64,000 bases of DNA from Flavobacterium sp. LC2016-01 (GTDB lineage: Bacteria > Bacteroidota > Bacteroidia > Flavobacteriales > Flavobacteriaceae), in assembly GCF_009711135.1 (NCBI RefSeq), contig NZ_WMIC01000001.1, positions 930,001 through 994,000 of the forward strand. Reading direction: 5' to 3'. The notes under the pieces were generated by a model. The model did not search any database and had not been told where the DNA came from. It saw only the letters and a program-made list of their open reading frames with translations. This document shows, piece by piece, positions 33,555-42,356 of this stretch; position 1 is the stretch's first letter; each line of letters opens with the position of its first letter. A program made the translations under genes and the position numbers.

Positions 33555-34302
33555 AGATGAAGTAAAAACGGCCAAAGCACTTGGTCAGCTTATTTTGAGC
33601 ATCAGGCCTGATGCTCAAATTTTGTCGTATATACAAAGCATAGACGGAGCAGTAAGCTATCTTTTAGAAAATGATCAGCCCGATCTTATTTTTATGGATA
33701 TTCAGCTTGCGGATGGACTTTGCTTCGAGATTTTTAAGAATGTTGAGGTTTTGTCTCCTGTGATATTCTGTACTGCTTTTGATGATTACGCGATTGAAGC
33801 TTTTAAATCAAACGGAATTGATTATGTTTTAAAGCCGTTTTCAAGGGACAGTATTTCGCAGGCAATCAAAAAAGCAGGCGAGCTGAAGAATTTCTTCCAA
33901 AGAAATAAAAAGATGATGCCTGATTTTGATTATCTCTTGACAAGAACGGGCGAAAACACTGGCAAAAGCAGTTTTTTGGTTTTTAAAAACAATAAATACC
34001 AAACGATTCAAACCGAGAATATTGCGTTTTTCTATATCAAAAATGAAACGCCTACGATTATGACTTTTGATAAAACCGAATATCAGATTACGCAGTCGCT
34101 AGATGAGGTTCATAAGTTATTGTCGCCAATCCAGTTTTTTAGAATGAACAGACAATATCTGGTGAATTTTTCAGCAATAAGAGAAGCGGAACATTATTTT
34201 TCGCGTAAGCTGCTTATAAAATTAACAATCCCTACAGAAGAAAAATTATTAGTTGGAAAAGAAAAAGCTACAGCATTCCTAAGCTGGCTTGAAAACAGAT
34301 AA
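33535..34302 (+). CDS. LytTR response regulator
   Basis: A 255-residue regulator with a receiver domain (acidic pair E7/D8, phosphoacceptor D55 in IFMDIQLADG, Thr in CTAFDD, Lys in VLKPFS) and a C-terminal LytTR DNA-binding domain (about 145-250) with FFRMNRQYLVN. It is the partner of the overlapping kinase. The ATG inside the kinase frame is chosen since MNIIIIEDE is the first receiver strand. Confidence 0.92.
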   Translation: MNIIIIEDEVKTAKALGQLILSIRPDAQILSYIQSIDGAVSYLLENDQPDLIFMDIQLADGLCFEIFKNVEVLSPVIFCTAFDDYAIEAFKSNGIDYVLKPFSRDSISQAIKKAGELKNFFQRNKKMMPDFDYLLTRTGENTGKSSFLVFKNNKYQTIQTENIAFFYIKNETPTIMTFDKTEYQITQSLDEVHKLLSPIQFFRMNRQYLVNFSAIREAEHYFSRKLLIKLTIPTEEKLLVGKEKATAFLSWLENR

Positions 34303-34317
34303 AAAAGTAAATTAAAA

Positions 34318-34356
34318 TCCACTGTTTATAATTCGAATGGAAAAATAAACAGTGGA
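34318..34356. terminator. Hairpin between converging genes
   Basis: TCCACTGTTTAT and ATAAACAGTGGA form a 12-bp perfect stem with a 15-nt loop, between the response regulator and the converging DUF1223 gene. No T-run on either side. Confidence 0.6.
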
Positions 34357-34394
34357 AATCAGTCTAATTCGCCCCATCAGAGGGCTTTTTTTAT

Positions 34395-35195
34395 TTATTG
34401 TAAGATCGTTTTTGTTGCTTTTACTATTTTTCCAGTCGTTGTGTTTTGTATAAAACCAATTATTTCCCATTCGGTTTCATTGAAATTAGAAGGTTTTTCA
34501 ATTGTTATACTGCCTTCAGTTTTATTGATAGGAAAGCTTTTGAGTTCTCTCACAATCTGAACGTGATGCAAAGTAGTACCGCTGTTTTCTCCACGTTCTA
34601 CTTTTGAAATTCCTTGTTTTTGAATTACAGCAATAAACAAACTCGAGTCTTTCTGAATGTCATCTGTTTTAAAATCTATGTTTAAAGAAGATTTGGCAAT
34701 GTTGGCTGTAAGTTTCAAATTTCCTGATTGTTTTGTTTGTAAGACATCAGAAACTTTTTCTGAAAGTCCCATTTCATTATATCCGGCAAATTCTAACGTT
34801 CCGTTCATGATAAACTGAGGCGTATATATAACAAACAAATTCAGCCAATCCTGGTATTTTTGCTGGCGTTTGGTAAACTCATTCGAGCTGAATTGATCTT
34901 TCCATCCCAAACGGTCCCAGTAATCCACGTGATAAGCGAGCACATAGATGTTTTTGTCTTTGGCTTGTTCCTCTAATTTTACCAATAAAGCATCGGCAGG
35001 AGGACAGCTGGAGCATCCTTCAGAAGTAAAAAGTTCGACAACCGCAAAACTATTGCTGCTGGTGGTTTCTAGTTTGGTTTTTTCTGTTTTGAAAGCTCCG
35101 GTAAATTCATCTTCACTATCCGGAAACATAAAACAATTTAGAAAAAAGAGGCCTGAAAGTGCGATGACTCCCGTTATTAAAAGAATGTTTTTCAT
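34395..35195 (-). CDS. DUF1223 thioredoxin-like protein, second copy
   Basis: A 266-residue paralogue of the DUF1223 protein at 31400. An N-terminal hydrophobic segment (about 4-22) ends LFFLNCF, so it could be a membrane anchor or a poor lipobox. The domain shows VVELFTSEGCSSCPPADALL, AYHVDYWDRLGWKD and IYTPQFIMNG. A minus-strand -7 element TACCTTTG is at 35244-35237. Two copies flanking the two-component system suggest a local duplication. Confidence 0.87.
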   Translation of the reverse strand: MKNILLITGVIALSGLFFLNCFMFPDSEDEFTGAFKTEKTKLETTSSNSFAVVELFTSEGCSSCPPADALLVKLEEQAKDKNIYVLAYHVDYWDRLGWKDQFSSNEFTKRQQKYQDWLNLFVIYTPQFIMNGTLEFAGYNEMGLSEKVSDVLQTKQSGNLKLTANIAKSSLNIDFKTDDIQKDSSLFIAVIQKQGISKVERGENSGTTLHHVQIVRELKSFPINKTEGSITIEKPSNFNETEWEIIGFIQNTTTGKIVKATKTILQ

Positions 35196-35337
35196 GATTT
35201 TTTATTTTAAATAGAATTGAAGTTCTGTTATTACATCAAAGGTAATTTCGGAATACCTGATAAGTAAGCGAAAAACCGTCAACTGTCCAGAATAGATGCT
35301 GAAGATTCCAATCTTTGAGGTTAAAAAAAGTTTCAAG

Positions 35338-35413
35338 TTTCAGGTTTCAGGTTTCAAGTTGATTCACTTTGTCATTTTGTACGTACCAAAACCTGAAACC
35401 TGAAACCTGAAAC
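35338..35413. repeat. TTTCAGG / CCTGAAA inverted repeats
   Basis: Three to four copies of the heptamer TTTCAGG on one arm (35338-35358) face copies of its complement CCTGAAA (35390-35413), which can fold into a long hairpin. Similar fragments occur at 46-60 and 36478-36503. It fills the 318-bp gap before the SDR gene, which otherwise contains only the minus-strand promoter of the DUF1223 gene. Confidence 0.75.
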
Positions 35414-35513
35414 AAAAAAAACAAAACTGAACGTTACAACTATCAAACTTGAACTTTGCAACAATGTTGCTTACAAGCCTTATGCTGAACTTTGCTTCAT
35501 AAATAATATACTT

Positions 35514-36317
35514 ATGAAAACAATTTTTATTACAGGAACTTCAAGCGGTTTAGGAAAAGCTGCGGTTCATTTGTTTCACAGCAAAGGCTGGAATGTTATT
35601 GCAACAATACGCAATATTGACAAAGCAAATTTTGAAGGTTTAGAACGGGTAACAATTTTACCGCTCGATATTACAGAACCAGAGCAAGTTAAAGACACCG
35701 TAAGCAAAGCCATTTCGTTAGGAAAGATTGATGTCGTTTTGAATAACGCGGCTTACGGCGCAATCGGCCCGCTGGAAAGTGTGAGCGAAGATGTTCTATT
35801 GAAGCAGATTAATACCAACTTGCTTGGTGCGATTCGTGTGACACAAGCTTTTGTTCCGCATTTTAGAGAAAAACGCAGTGGTCTTTTTATTAATATTACT
35901 TCTATTGCTGGGTTAATTACTTTTCCGCTTGACAGTTTGTATCATGCCGTAAAATGGGGACTGCATGGCTGGAGCGAGGGAATGAGTTATGAATTGGCGC
36001 ATTTCGGAATTGGAATTAAAACGGTTGCACCAGGTTTTATCAGAACAGAATTTGGATCAAACATGGTTATAACCTCCTCAGAACCTTACCAAGAATTGAT
36101 GGACAGTTATTTGGCAGCTGTAAACAGCATGATGGACCCTACAAGCAGTGGTTCAACGGCAGAAGAAATTGCACAAGTAGTTTACGAAGCCGCAACAGAT
36201 GAAAAAGATCAAATACATTACACCGCCGGAGCAGATTCAAAGCAAATGTCAGACAGACGCTTAGAAGTAGGTGCAGAGGCGTCGAGAAGAGAAATGGCAA
36301 CGCTGTTTCTGGGATGA
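35514..36317 (+). CDS. Short-chain dehydrogenase/reductase (SDR)
   Basis: A 267-residue classical SDR with ITGTSSGLGKAAV as the cofactor site, LNNAAYGAIGP as the NAG-like motif, the catalytic Ser in INITSIAG and YHAVKWG as the YxxxK. It has the C-terminal features of the subgroup that includes YhdF/retinol-dehydrogenase-like proteins. An AraC regulator follows on the same strand after a repeat element and may control it. Substrate unknown. Confidence 0.9.
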   Translation: MKTIFITGTSSGLGKAAVHLFHSKGWNVIATIRNIDKANFEGLERVTILPLDITEPEQVKDTVSKAISLGKIDVVLNNAAYGAIGPLESVSEDVLLKQINTNLLGAIRVTQAFVPHFREKRSGLFINITSIAGLITFPLDSLYHAVKWGLHGWSEGMSYELAHFGIGIKTVAPGFIRTEFGSNMVITSSEPYQELMDSYLAAVNSMMDPTSSGSTAEEIAQVVYEAATDEKDQIHYTAGADSKQMSDRRLEVGAEASRREMATLFLG

Positions 36318-36342
36318 TGTATTTTTTACATTAGTTTTAAGT

Positions 36343-36456
36343 TTAACCGCAAAGCACGCAAAGTTTTTTTTGTGTTTTAGGTCGCAAAGATCGCAAAGCT
36401 AGGTAGATAAAAAACTTTGCGTACTTTGCGTAAATCTTAGCGCACTTTGCGGTTAA
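36343..36456. repeat. Dispersed AACCGCAAAG element, copy 3
   Basis: TTAACCGCAAAGCACGCAAAG opens the element and TTTGCGGTTAA closes it. Homologous to elements at 25330 and 29457. Non-coding; it separates the SDR from the AraC gene. Confidence 0.8.
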
Positions 36457-36516
36457 ATTTTTTACTTCCATTTCAACTTGAAACCTGAAACAAAGAAAAC
36501 CTGAAACAAAAAAGCC

Positions 36517-37320
36517 ATGTCTGCCACAACAAACCCTAAAATTCCACAAATAGTCTATTCGGCGACTTCAAAAAGAGCAACGGAAGGCGAAATATTGATT
36601 AAACAACATGTGTTTGATTATATCATTTCAGGAACTTCTGAGGTTTATTTTGGAGGAAAATCATATTCGTTTCAAGCTGGCGATTTTCGTTTTGCGGTGC
36701 GAAATCGTCTCAGTAAATTTATTAAACTGCCACCCGATGGTGGAGAATACAAATCGGTTTCGATTTGTCTCGATACCGCAACTTTATTTGAGATGAAAAA
36801 TGATTTTCCTGCAGATAAAACAGTTTTGCATCAACATGAAAATGTCTTTTTGCTCAAGCCAAATAAACATTTTAATAATTACATTGATTCGCTTTTGCCT
36901 TATTTAGAAAATAAAAATACGATCAGCGAAAGCCTGATTAAAATCAAGATAAAAGAAGCAATTTTGATTTTTCTGGAAGCAAATCCACAGTTGAAAAATA
37001 TACTTTTTGATTTTAGCGAACCAGGCAAAATTGATTTGGAAGCTTACATGAATGAACATTATCAATACAACGGAAGTCTGGAAGAATTCGCTTATTTAAC
37101 CGGAAGAAGCTTGTCGACTTTCAAACGTGATTTCGAAAAAATTTTCAGTACAACGCCTAATAAATGGCTGTTGAAAAAACGACTCGAAGAAGCTTATTAT
37201 CTGCTTGAAAAAAAGAAAATGAGAGCGACTGATGTTTATGTCGATGTCGGGTTTAAAGACTATTCTCATTTCTCGATTTCATTCAAAAAACGGTTTGGCG
37301 TAGCGCCTTCTTTAATCTAA
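36517..37320 (+). CDS. AraC family transcriptional regulator
   Basis: A 267-residue regulator with an N-terminal AraC-type cupin domain of the subgroup with YIISGTSEVYFGGKSY (about 25-130), and a C-terminal HTH pair (about 165-265): LEEFAYLTGRSLSTFKRDF, then ATDVYVDVGFKDYSHFSISF. It is terminated by a strong hairpin. It is a candidate for the activator of the TGTCC-box promoters at 25.5-29.7 kb, on proximity only, or of the SDR upstream. Confidence 0.9.
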   Translation: MSATTNPKIPQIVYSATSKRATEGEILIKQHVFDYIISGTSEVYFGGKSYSFQAGDFRFAVRNRLSKFIKLPPDGGEYKSVSICLDTATLFEMKNDFPADKTVLHQHENVFLLKPNKHFNNYIDSLLPYLENKNTISESLIKIKIKEAILIFLEANPQLKNILFDFSEPGKIDLEAYMNEHYQYNGSLEEFAYLTGRSLSTFKRDFEKIFSTTPNKWLLKKRLEEAYYLLEKKKMRATDVYVDVGFKDYSHFSISFKKRFGVAPSLI

Positions 37321-37360
37321 AAAAGCTTGAATTATAAATTAAATTATAATTCAAGCTTTT
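37321..37360. terminator. Bidirectional intrinsic terminator
   Basis: AAAAGCTTGAATTATAA and TTATAATTCAAGCTTTT make a 17-bp perfect stem with a 6-nt loop between the converging AraC and ABC-F genes. Confidence 0.88.
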
Positions 37361-37376
37361 GTGTAAATAAAAACTA

Positions 37377-38966
37377 TTAATTTAAAGTAATACTGGTAGT
37401 TATATTTATTTGATTTAAAAAATAAGTATCATGCGAAACCACAATTAAAGTTCCCTGATATTCGTTTATTGCAGCGGTTAAGATTTCGATATTTTGGATA
37501 TCAAGATTGTTTGTCGGCTCATCTAAAATGATTAAATCGGGGGCTTGATTTGTGATTGTCAAACCGCAGAGCATTAAGCGCATTCTTTCTCCACCGCTTA
37601 AAAACTGGCAAGGTTTATCCCAATCTGATTTAGTAAAAAGAAATCGGTTTAATCTCATTTTAATATCATGTTCTTCAAAACCCGAATTGTTATACTGCTG
37701 TGCCTGCTCGTAAACGGTCAATGTATTATTGATGAGCGAATAATCCTGATCAATGTAAACGCTTTCACAGTCGGCGATTTTCAGCGTTCCTGATTTTGGC
37801 ATTATTTCGCCTAAAATCAGTTTGATCAGCGTTGTTTTTCCTGAGCCGTTATTTCCTTTCAAAGCGATTCTATCGCCAGAAAGCATCTGGAAATTCAAAT
37901 TGGTTTCCCAAATAGCTTCATCATTATAGCTGTAATTCAGTGATTCGGCTGTAATTATTATTTTGCCTTTGTGAAGACGCGAATTGTCAAGTCCAAATTT
38001 CATTTTGTCAATACTTGAAACTCCTTCACGCAACTCGCGCAATTCCTGAGATATACCGCCAATTTTTTCGGCATGAACGCTTTTGGTTTTCGATGTGCTG
38101 TTTTCGGCCTTATTCTTTAACGTATTCAGCATAATTCGGGCAACTCCAGCTTTTTCTTGTTTCTTTTTTCCTTTTGCATCCAGTTTTTGCTGTCTTTCGA
38201 CGGTTTCTCGCTGTTTTTCTTTGGCTTTTTGGAGCGCTTTTTCTTTGGAATGGATATCCTGAGCTAATGCATTTTTTTCGATGTTCTTCTGCTCCAGATA
38301 AAAATCATAATTACCGCCGTAGGTTTTGATTCCGTTTGACTTTAATTCACAGGTTGTATCGAGTAAATTCAGCAGTTTTCGGTCGTGACTTACCAGTAAC
38401 ATTGTACTTGTGGAAGCTTTTATGAATTGGTATAATAAATTTCTTCCTTCAACATCAAGATGATTGCTGGGTTCGTCAAGCAATATAAGTTTGGGCTGAT
38501 GAATGGCAATTCCGGCAAGAAATACTTTGGTTTTCTGACCTCCGCTCAAAGATTCCATTTTCTGATTTAAATCAAAATCATTTAATTTCCAATAGTTTAA
38601 AGCTTCATTACAGCGTTCTTCAATTGTCCAGTCGTCGTTGAGCAGGTTTAAATTGGTTTCGCTTACATTTCCTTCGAGGATTTCATGAAAAGCAGCAAGT
38701 TTTTGATCGATTTGTAAAGCCTCGGCAATAGTCAAATGATTGTATTGTCCGAAGATTTGCGGAATATAATACGGTTCGGCCTCAATTTCGATTGTGCCGC
38801 TTGACGGAAATAATTCTTTTGCAATAATTTTAAGCAAAGTTGATTTTCCAGCACCATTATGGCCTGTTAAGGCAATTTTATGGCCTGTGTTTACTGTTAA
38901 ACTGATCGCGTTGAACAGCAGTTCTTTATTAGAATGTGTATATGAAATGTTTTGCAGAATGATCAT
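37377..38966 (-). CDS. ABC-F family ATPase
   Basis: A 529-residue ATPase with two ABC domains and no membrane segments. The first has GHNGAGKST (about 35-43), LSGGQKTK and LLDEPSNHLD; the second has GNNGSGKTT, LSGGERMR and ILDEPTNNLD. A charged linker rich in KEK between them fits the ABC-F P-site tRNA interaction motif. ABC-F proteins act on the ribosome in translation or give resistance to ribosome-targeting antibiotics. The start MIILQNISYTH is preferred to an ATG six codons upstream, as the family begins at this strand. Confidence 0.9.
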   Translation of the reverse strand: MIILQNISYTHSNKELLFNAISLTVNTGHKIALTGHNGAGKSTLLKIIAKELFPSSGTIEIEAEPYYIPQIFGQYNHLTIAEALQIDQKLAAFHEILEGNVSETNLNLLNDDWTIEERCNEALNYWKLNDFDLNQKMESLSGGQKTKVFLAGIAIHQPKLILLDEPSNHLDVEGRNLLYQFIKASTSTMLLVSHDRKLLNLLDTTCELKSNGIKTYGGNYDFYLEQKNIEKNALAQDIHSKEKALQKAKEKQRETVERQQKLDAKGKKKQEKAGVARIMLNTLKNKAENSTSKTKSVHAEKIGGISQELRELREGVSSIDKMKFGLDNSRLHKGKIIITAESLNYSYNDEAIWETNLNFQMLSGDRIALKGNNGSGKTTLIKLILGEIMPKSGTLKIADCESVYIDQDYSLINNTLTVYEQAQQYNNSGFEEHDIKMRLNRFLFTKSDWDKPCQFLSGGERMRLMLCGLTITNQAPDLIILDEPTNNLDIQNIEILTAAINEYQGTLIVVSHDTYFLNQINITTSITLN

Positions 38967-39175
38967 AATCTCTTTCTTAAGCATTAATAAATCAGCAACA
39001 CCAAAGTCTGGCTTGCTGTCTCTATATCTGAAAGAAATTATTTATTCACATTTATGGAAGTGGTTTATTTGAAAGTGCAAATATAAGAAATGTTTTAAAA
39101 GTAAAACAAATCAAAAGCGCCTGAGATAAAGTTCTCTAGGCGCTTTCGTTCTTATTTTAATGAAAAGCTTTAAAA

Positions 39176-39574
39176 TTAGCTCACAAATGCATTTCTGCTA
39201 TAGTTTGCTGCGTATAATTCTCTAAACATCGCATAGGTTATGCTGACCATTGCAAAAGCAATAATGGCATCGATTGTGGAAGGAAAACCTAATACAGCTA
39301 ATTTTGAAAAGAAAGCAAAAATGATATCAAAGAATAATCCGGCAAAAACCCATTCTTTCAATCGTAATAATTTGTTCGGAATCAATAATGTGATTACTCC
39401 AGCAATTTTGATTACGCCAAGAATGTAAATGAAATGCGGAGGATAACCCAATTGCTGTGTAATTTCCCAAACTAATTTGTTGGTTGTTAATTCAAAAAAT
39501 CCGCTGGCACCAAACCATAATGAAGTTAAAATGATTCCAGTCCAGTAAATAATTTTAGTCGTTTTTGTGTTCAT
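39176..39574 (-). CDS. DoxX family membrane protein
   Basis: A 132-residue protein with four transmembrane helices (about 8-26, 46-64, 70-90, 98-116) and the DoxX/SURF4-like pattern. The start is IIYWTGIILTSLWFGASG. Members are linked to redox or thiosulphate metabolism, but the function of this one is unknown. It is divergent from a Crp/Fnr regulator, which may control it. Confidence 0.82.
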   Translation of the reverse strand: MNTKTTKIIYWTGIILTSLWFGASGFFELTTNKLVWEITQQLGYPPHFIYILGVIKIAGVITLLIPNKLLRLKEWVFAGLFFDIIFAFFSKLAVLGFPSTIDAIIAFAMVSITYAMFRELYAANYSRNAFVS

Positions 39575-39784
39575 GATTTTAAATTTTAAGTTGTTAAACA
39601 GGACAAAATTGCGTCAGAACCAACAGAAAACATAGTGGCATTTTAGTGAAATGGACATTTTAAACTTTGAATTAGACATTATGAGGCTTTAAGTTTTTAG
39701 TTAAAGCATTTCGTTAGTTGTAATCTCGATTTTGTAACTTTGAGAATTACTTTTTTGAATCAGTTTATATTTTCAATTTTAAGA

Positions 39785-40357
39785 ATGGAAGCCAAAGAAC
39801 TTTTACAGCAGCATATTGCCAAAACTGCCCTATTAACAGAAGAAGAGTTTGATTACTTTTATTCTCATTTCAAGCCATTTTCTTTCAAAAAAGGCCAAAC
39901 GATTATCACTGCGGGAGATAAAGTAAACTGCGAATATTTTGTGATTTCGGGCTGTTTGAAAGCTTTTTTTATTAATGATGAAATCAAAATGTATATACTG
40001 CAGTTTGCAATGCCAACTTGGTGGGCATCAGATTATGCCGCTTTATACAATAAAACGGAAGCGACCATAAACGTTGATTGCATCACGGATGCCGAAGTGC
40101 TTTGTCTGTCAAATGAAGACCGCGAGAAACTTTGCAAAGAGTTTCATCAAGTAGAGCATTTTTTCCGCTGGAGAACTAACAAAGGTTATATTGCTTCTCA
40201 AAAAAGGCTTTTATCCTTTATGAATAATAATGTGAAAATACGTTATGAAGAGCTTTTGGCTCTATATCCGCAATTATATAATCTTGTTCCAAAACATTTA
40301 ATTGCTGCTTATTTAGGTGTTTCAAGAGAAACGTTGAGCAGGCTTTATAATTCTTAG
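39785..40357 (+). CDS. Crp/Fnr family transcriptional regulator
   Basis: A 190-residue regulator with a cNMP-binding-like domain (about 10-115) and the C-terminal recognition segment HLIAAYLGVSRETLSRLYN. The open frame extends upstream to a TTG that is part of the -7 element TAACTTTG (39735-39742), so I take the ATG at MEAKELLQQH. A TGTGA-N6-TCACG site about 400 bp downstream, before the YceI operon, suggests that operon is a target. Confidence 0.88.
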   Translation: MEAKELLQQHIAKTALLTEEEFDYFYSHFKPFSFKKGQTIITAGDKVNCEYFVISGCLKAFFINDEIKMYILQFAMPTWWASDYAALYNKTEATINVDCITDAEVLCLSNEDREKLCKEFHQVEHFFRWRTNKGYIASQKRLLSFMNNNVKIRYEELLALYPQLYNLVPKHLIAAYLGVSRETLSRLYNS

Positions 40358-40444
40358 GGTTTTATGCCACAGATTGTAAAGATCGAATGGGATTTTTTCA
40401 CGCAGATTCCGCAGATTTGAGCAGATTTTTTTTAATATAATCTA

Positions 40445-40696
40445 ATATAGCCCGTGGTTTCAACCACGGGGATTTAGATTGCAGCAATGCATTGTGTTCC
40501 AAACATTGCGTCCAAGCGGTTGAAACCGCTGGCTATGTTTTGGTTTGATTTAATTTAATATCTACAGATTTAGGCACATTTTTTATTAACCTATAATCAA
40601 ATATAGCCTGTGGTTTCAACCACAGGGATTTTAATTATAATAATGAATTACGTCACAAAAATTGCGTCCCAGCGGTTGAAACCGCAGGCTATGTTT
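40445..40696. repeat. Two copies of a GCCCGTGG / AGCGGTTGAAACCGC element
   Basis: Copy 1 (40445-40541) and copy 2 (40601-40696) each open with ATATAGCC, carry a hairpin of GTGGTTTCAACCAC type, a TTGCGTCC spacer, and a second AGCGGTTGAAACCGC hairpin, and end with GGCTATGTTTT. They fill most of the 480-bp gap before the YceI operon. Nothing in the gap looks coding. Confidence 0.85.
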
Positions 40697-40756
40697 TAAT
40701 TCCAGTTATATAAAAACCTTAGCATCTTAGCACCTTAGCACCTCAAAAAAAAAGAA

Positions 40757-40802
40757 TGTGACCTACATCACGTAACCCATTTCCATAGTCGCCGTTCCTT
40801 TG
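40757..40802 (+). promoter_or_regulatory. YceI operon promoter with Crp/Fnr-type site
   Basis: TGTGA-CCTACA-TCACG (40757-40772) differs at one position from the classical CRP-family consensus TGTGA-N6-TCACA. A -7-like TTCCTTTG follows at 40795-40802, placing the site about 44 bp upstream of the expected start, a class-II-like activating position. Confidence 0.55.
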
Positions 40803-40837
40803 TACTGTAGTTTTAAACACACTTAAATACAATCACA

Positions 40838-41392
40838 ATGGAAACAACAAATTTTAAAATCGTAAGCTCAAATAGCAACGTAGAATGGACTGGAAGAAAA
40901 GTAACCGGTGCGCATAATGGTACAATTGGTATCAAAGAAGGTAATTTCATCGTACAGGATGGAAAAGTAAAAGGAGGGAAAGTTGTAATTGATACAGCTT
41001 CTATCAAAATTCTGGATGTAACAGATCCGGCAACCAACACACAATTCGGAGGTCATCTTGCTTCAGATGATTTTTTCTCAATCGAAAAATTTCCTACTTC
41101 AACTTTTGATGTTCTTTCAGTGAAAGAAGTATCAGACAATGTTTTTCACCTTGAAGGAAATCTTACTATAAAAGATATTACACACGTTGTTGGTTTTGAT
41201 GCAACAGTAGAAAACAATCGAAATGCAATTGCACTTAAAGGTAAAATGGTTATTGACCGTACTAAATACGATATCAAATTCCGCTCAGGAAACTTTTTTG
41301 TCGATTTAGGCGATACATTAATCTACAACGACTTTGAGCTTGATTTTAATATCACTGCCGAAGCCATTTTTTCAGAACAATCTAAAAACTAA
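40838..41392 (+). CDS. YceI family protein
   Basis: A 184-residue lipocalin-like YceI protein: SSNSNVEWTGRKVTGAHNGTI at the start, then DPATNTQFGGHLASDDFFSIEKFPT and a C-terminal FRSGNFFVDLG. The family binds isoprenoid-type lipids. This member has no signal peptide, so it is cytoplasmic, unlike E. coli YceI. It heads a five-gene operon that ends with nitronate monooxygenase; the next gene starts 4 bp after the stop. Confidence 0.9.
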   Translation: METTNFKIVSSNSNVEWTGRKVTGAHNGTIGIKEGNFIVQDGKVKGGKVVIDTASIKILDVTDPATNTQFGGHLASDDFFSIEKFPTSTFDVLSVKEVSDNVFHLEGNLTIKDITHVVGFDATVENNRNAIALKGKMVIDRTKYDIKFRSGNFFVDLGDTLIYNDFELDFNITAEAIFSEQSKN

Positions 41393-41396
41393 AGCC

Positions 41397-41615
41397 ATGC
41401 CTTACGTAAAAATCGAATTGACCCGCGAAGGAGTAACCCGCGAGCAAAAACAAGAATTAATCAGTGGTATTACCAACTTGATTACAGAAGTATTAAACAA
41501 AGATCCGCATTTAACTCATATCGTGATTCAGGAAATAGATTTAGACGATTGGGGCTACGCAGGAGAACAAGTATCAGTATTAAGAGAAAAAGGCATAACA
41601 GCCGATAAAAAATAA
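41397..41615 (+). CDS. 4-oxalocrotonate tautomerase family enzyme
   Basis: A 72-residue tautomerase. After removal of Met the catalytic Pro would be N-terminal (PYVKIELTREG). The family helix TREQKQELISGITNLITEVL and IVIQEIDLDDWGYAG are intact. It catalyses keto-enol tautomerisation of small acids. An upstream in-frame start within yceI was rejected because Pro must follow Met. It is the second gene of the operon. Confidence 0.9.
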   Translation: MPYVKIELTREGVTREQKQELISGITNLITEVLNKDPHLTHIVIQEIDLDDWGYAGEQVSVLREKGITADKK

Positions 41616-41620
41616 ATATC

Positions 41621-42355
41621 ATGAAAAAACAAACTATAATCGTTACCGGAGCAGCTTCTGGTATTGGAAAAGGAATCGCCAAATATTTTTTGGACAGAGG
41701 TGATAATGTTGTCATCAATTCAGTAACACCAGCGTCACTAGAAAGCGCTTTTAATGAATTTGGCGGAGGCGATAATTTAGCCATGTATGCTGGAGATATC
41801 AGCAACAAAGAAACAGGTGAGCAATTAGTAAAAATTGCACTCGAAAAATTCGGTTCAGTAGATGTTTTGGTTAATAATGCCGGAATATTTGACAGCAAAC
41901 CTTTCTTAGAAGTTGACGAAGCTTATTTAGACAAGTTTTTGACAACCAATTTAAAAGGAACTTATTTTACTACACAAGCGGTAGTTCCTCAAATGCTGAA
42001 ACAAAAAGATGGTGTTGTAATTAATATCGGAACACCATTAGTAAATCATGGATTAGGCGGATGGCCTGCTTCTGCGCCAGTTTCAAGCAAAGGGGCGATT
42101 CATGCTTTGACTATTCAATTAGCCGCAGAATTCGGTAAACAAAACATTCGTTTCAATACTGTTGCACCAGGTGTTATCAGAACTCCAATGCACGGCGATA
42201 AAGCCGATCAGAACGCTGGTTTACATTTGTTAAACAGAGTAGGAGAGATTGATGATGTTGCCGAAATGGTTTACACCGTTGCCAAAAGCACTTTTATTAC
42301 CGGTTCCATTATCAATGTTGACGGAGGTAAAGCGGCTGGACATAACTTAAACTAA
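41621..42355 (+). CDS. SDR-fold protein lacking catalytic Ser and Tyr
   Basis: A 244-residue protein of the SDR fold. The cofactor site TGAASGIGKGIA and the NNAG motif (VLVNNAGIF) are intact. At the active site the usual YxxxK reads PVSSK, with Pro in place of Tyr, and the usual Ser position is Gly-Thr in VINIGTPL. The lysine and the C-terminal FITGSIINVDGG are kept. It may be a non-classical reductase or a regulatory, NAD(P)-binding homologue. It is in the middle of the operon between the tautomerase and an NTF2-like gene. Confidence 0.85.
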   Translation: MKKQTIIVTGAASGIGKGIAKYFLDRGDNVVINSVTPASLESAFNEFGGGDNLAMYAGDISNKETGEQLVKIALEKFGSVDVLVNNAGIFDSKPFLEVDEAYLDKFLTTNLKGTYFTTQAVVPQMLKQKDGVVINIGTPLVNHGLGGWPASAPVSSKGAIHALTIQLAAEFGKQNIRFNTVAPGVIRTPMHGDKADQNAGLHLLNRVGEIDDVAEMVYTVAKSTFITGSIINVDGGKAAGHNLN

Positions 42356-42356
42356 G

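Noticed and set aside
35281..35290. A fourth TGTCC box upstream of the DUF1223 or SDR gene
   Set aside because: Only one box is present, in the wrong orientation and at a different distance (43 bp to the -7 box on the minus strand), so it does not fit the shared promoter.
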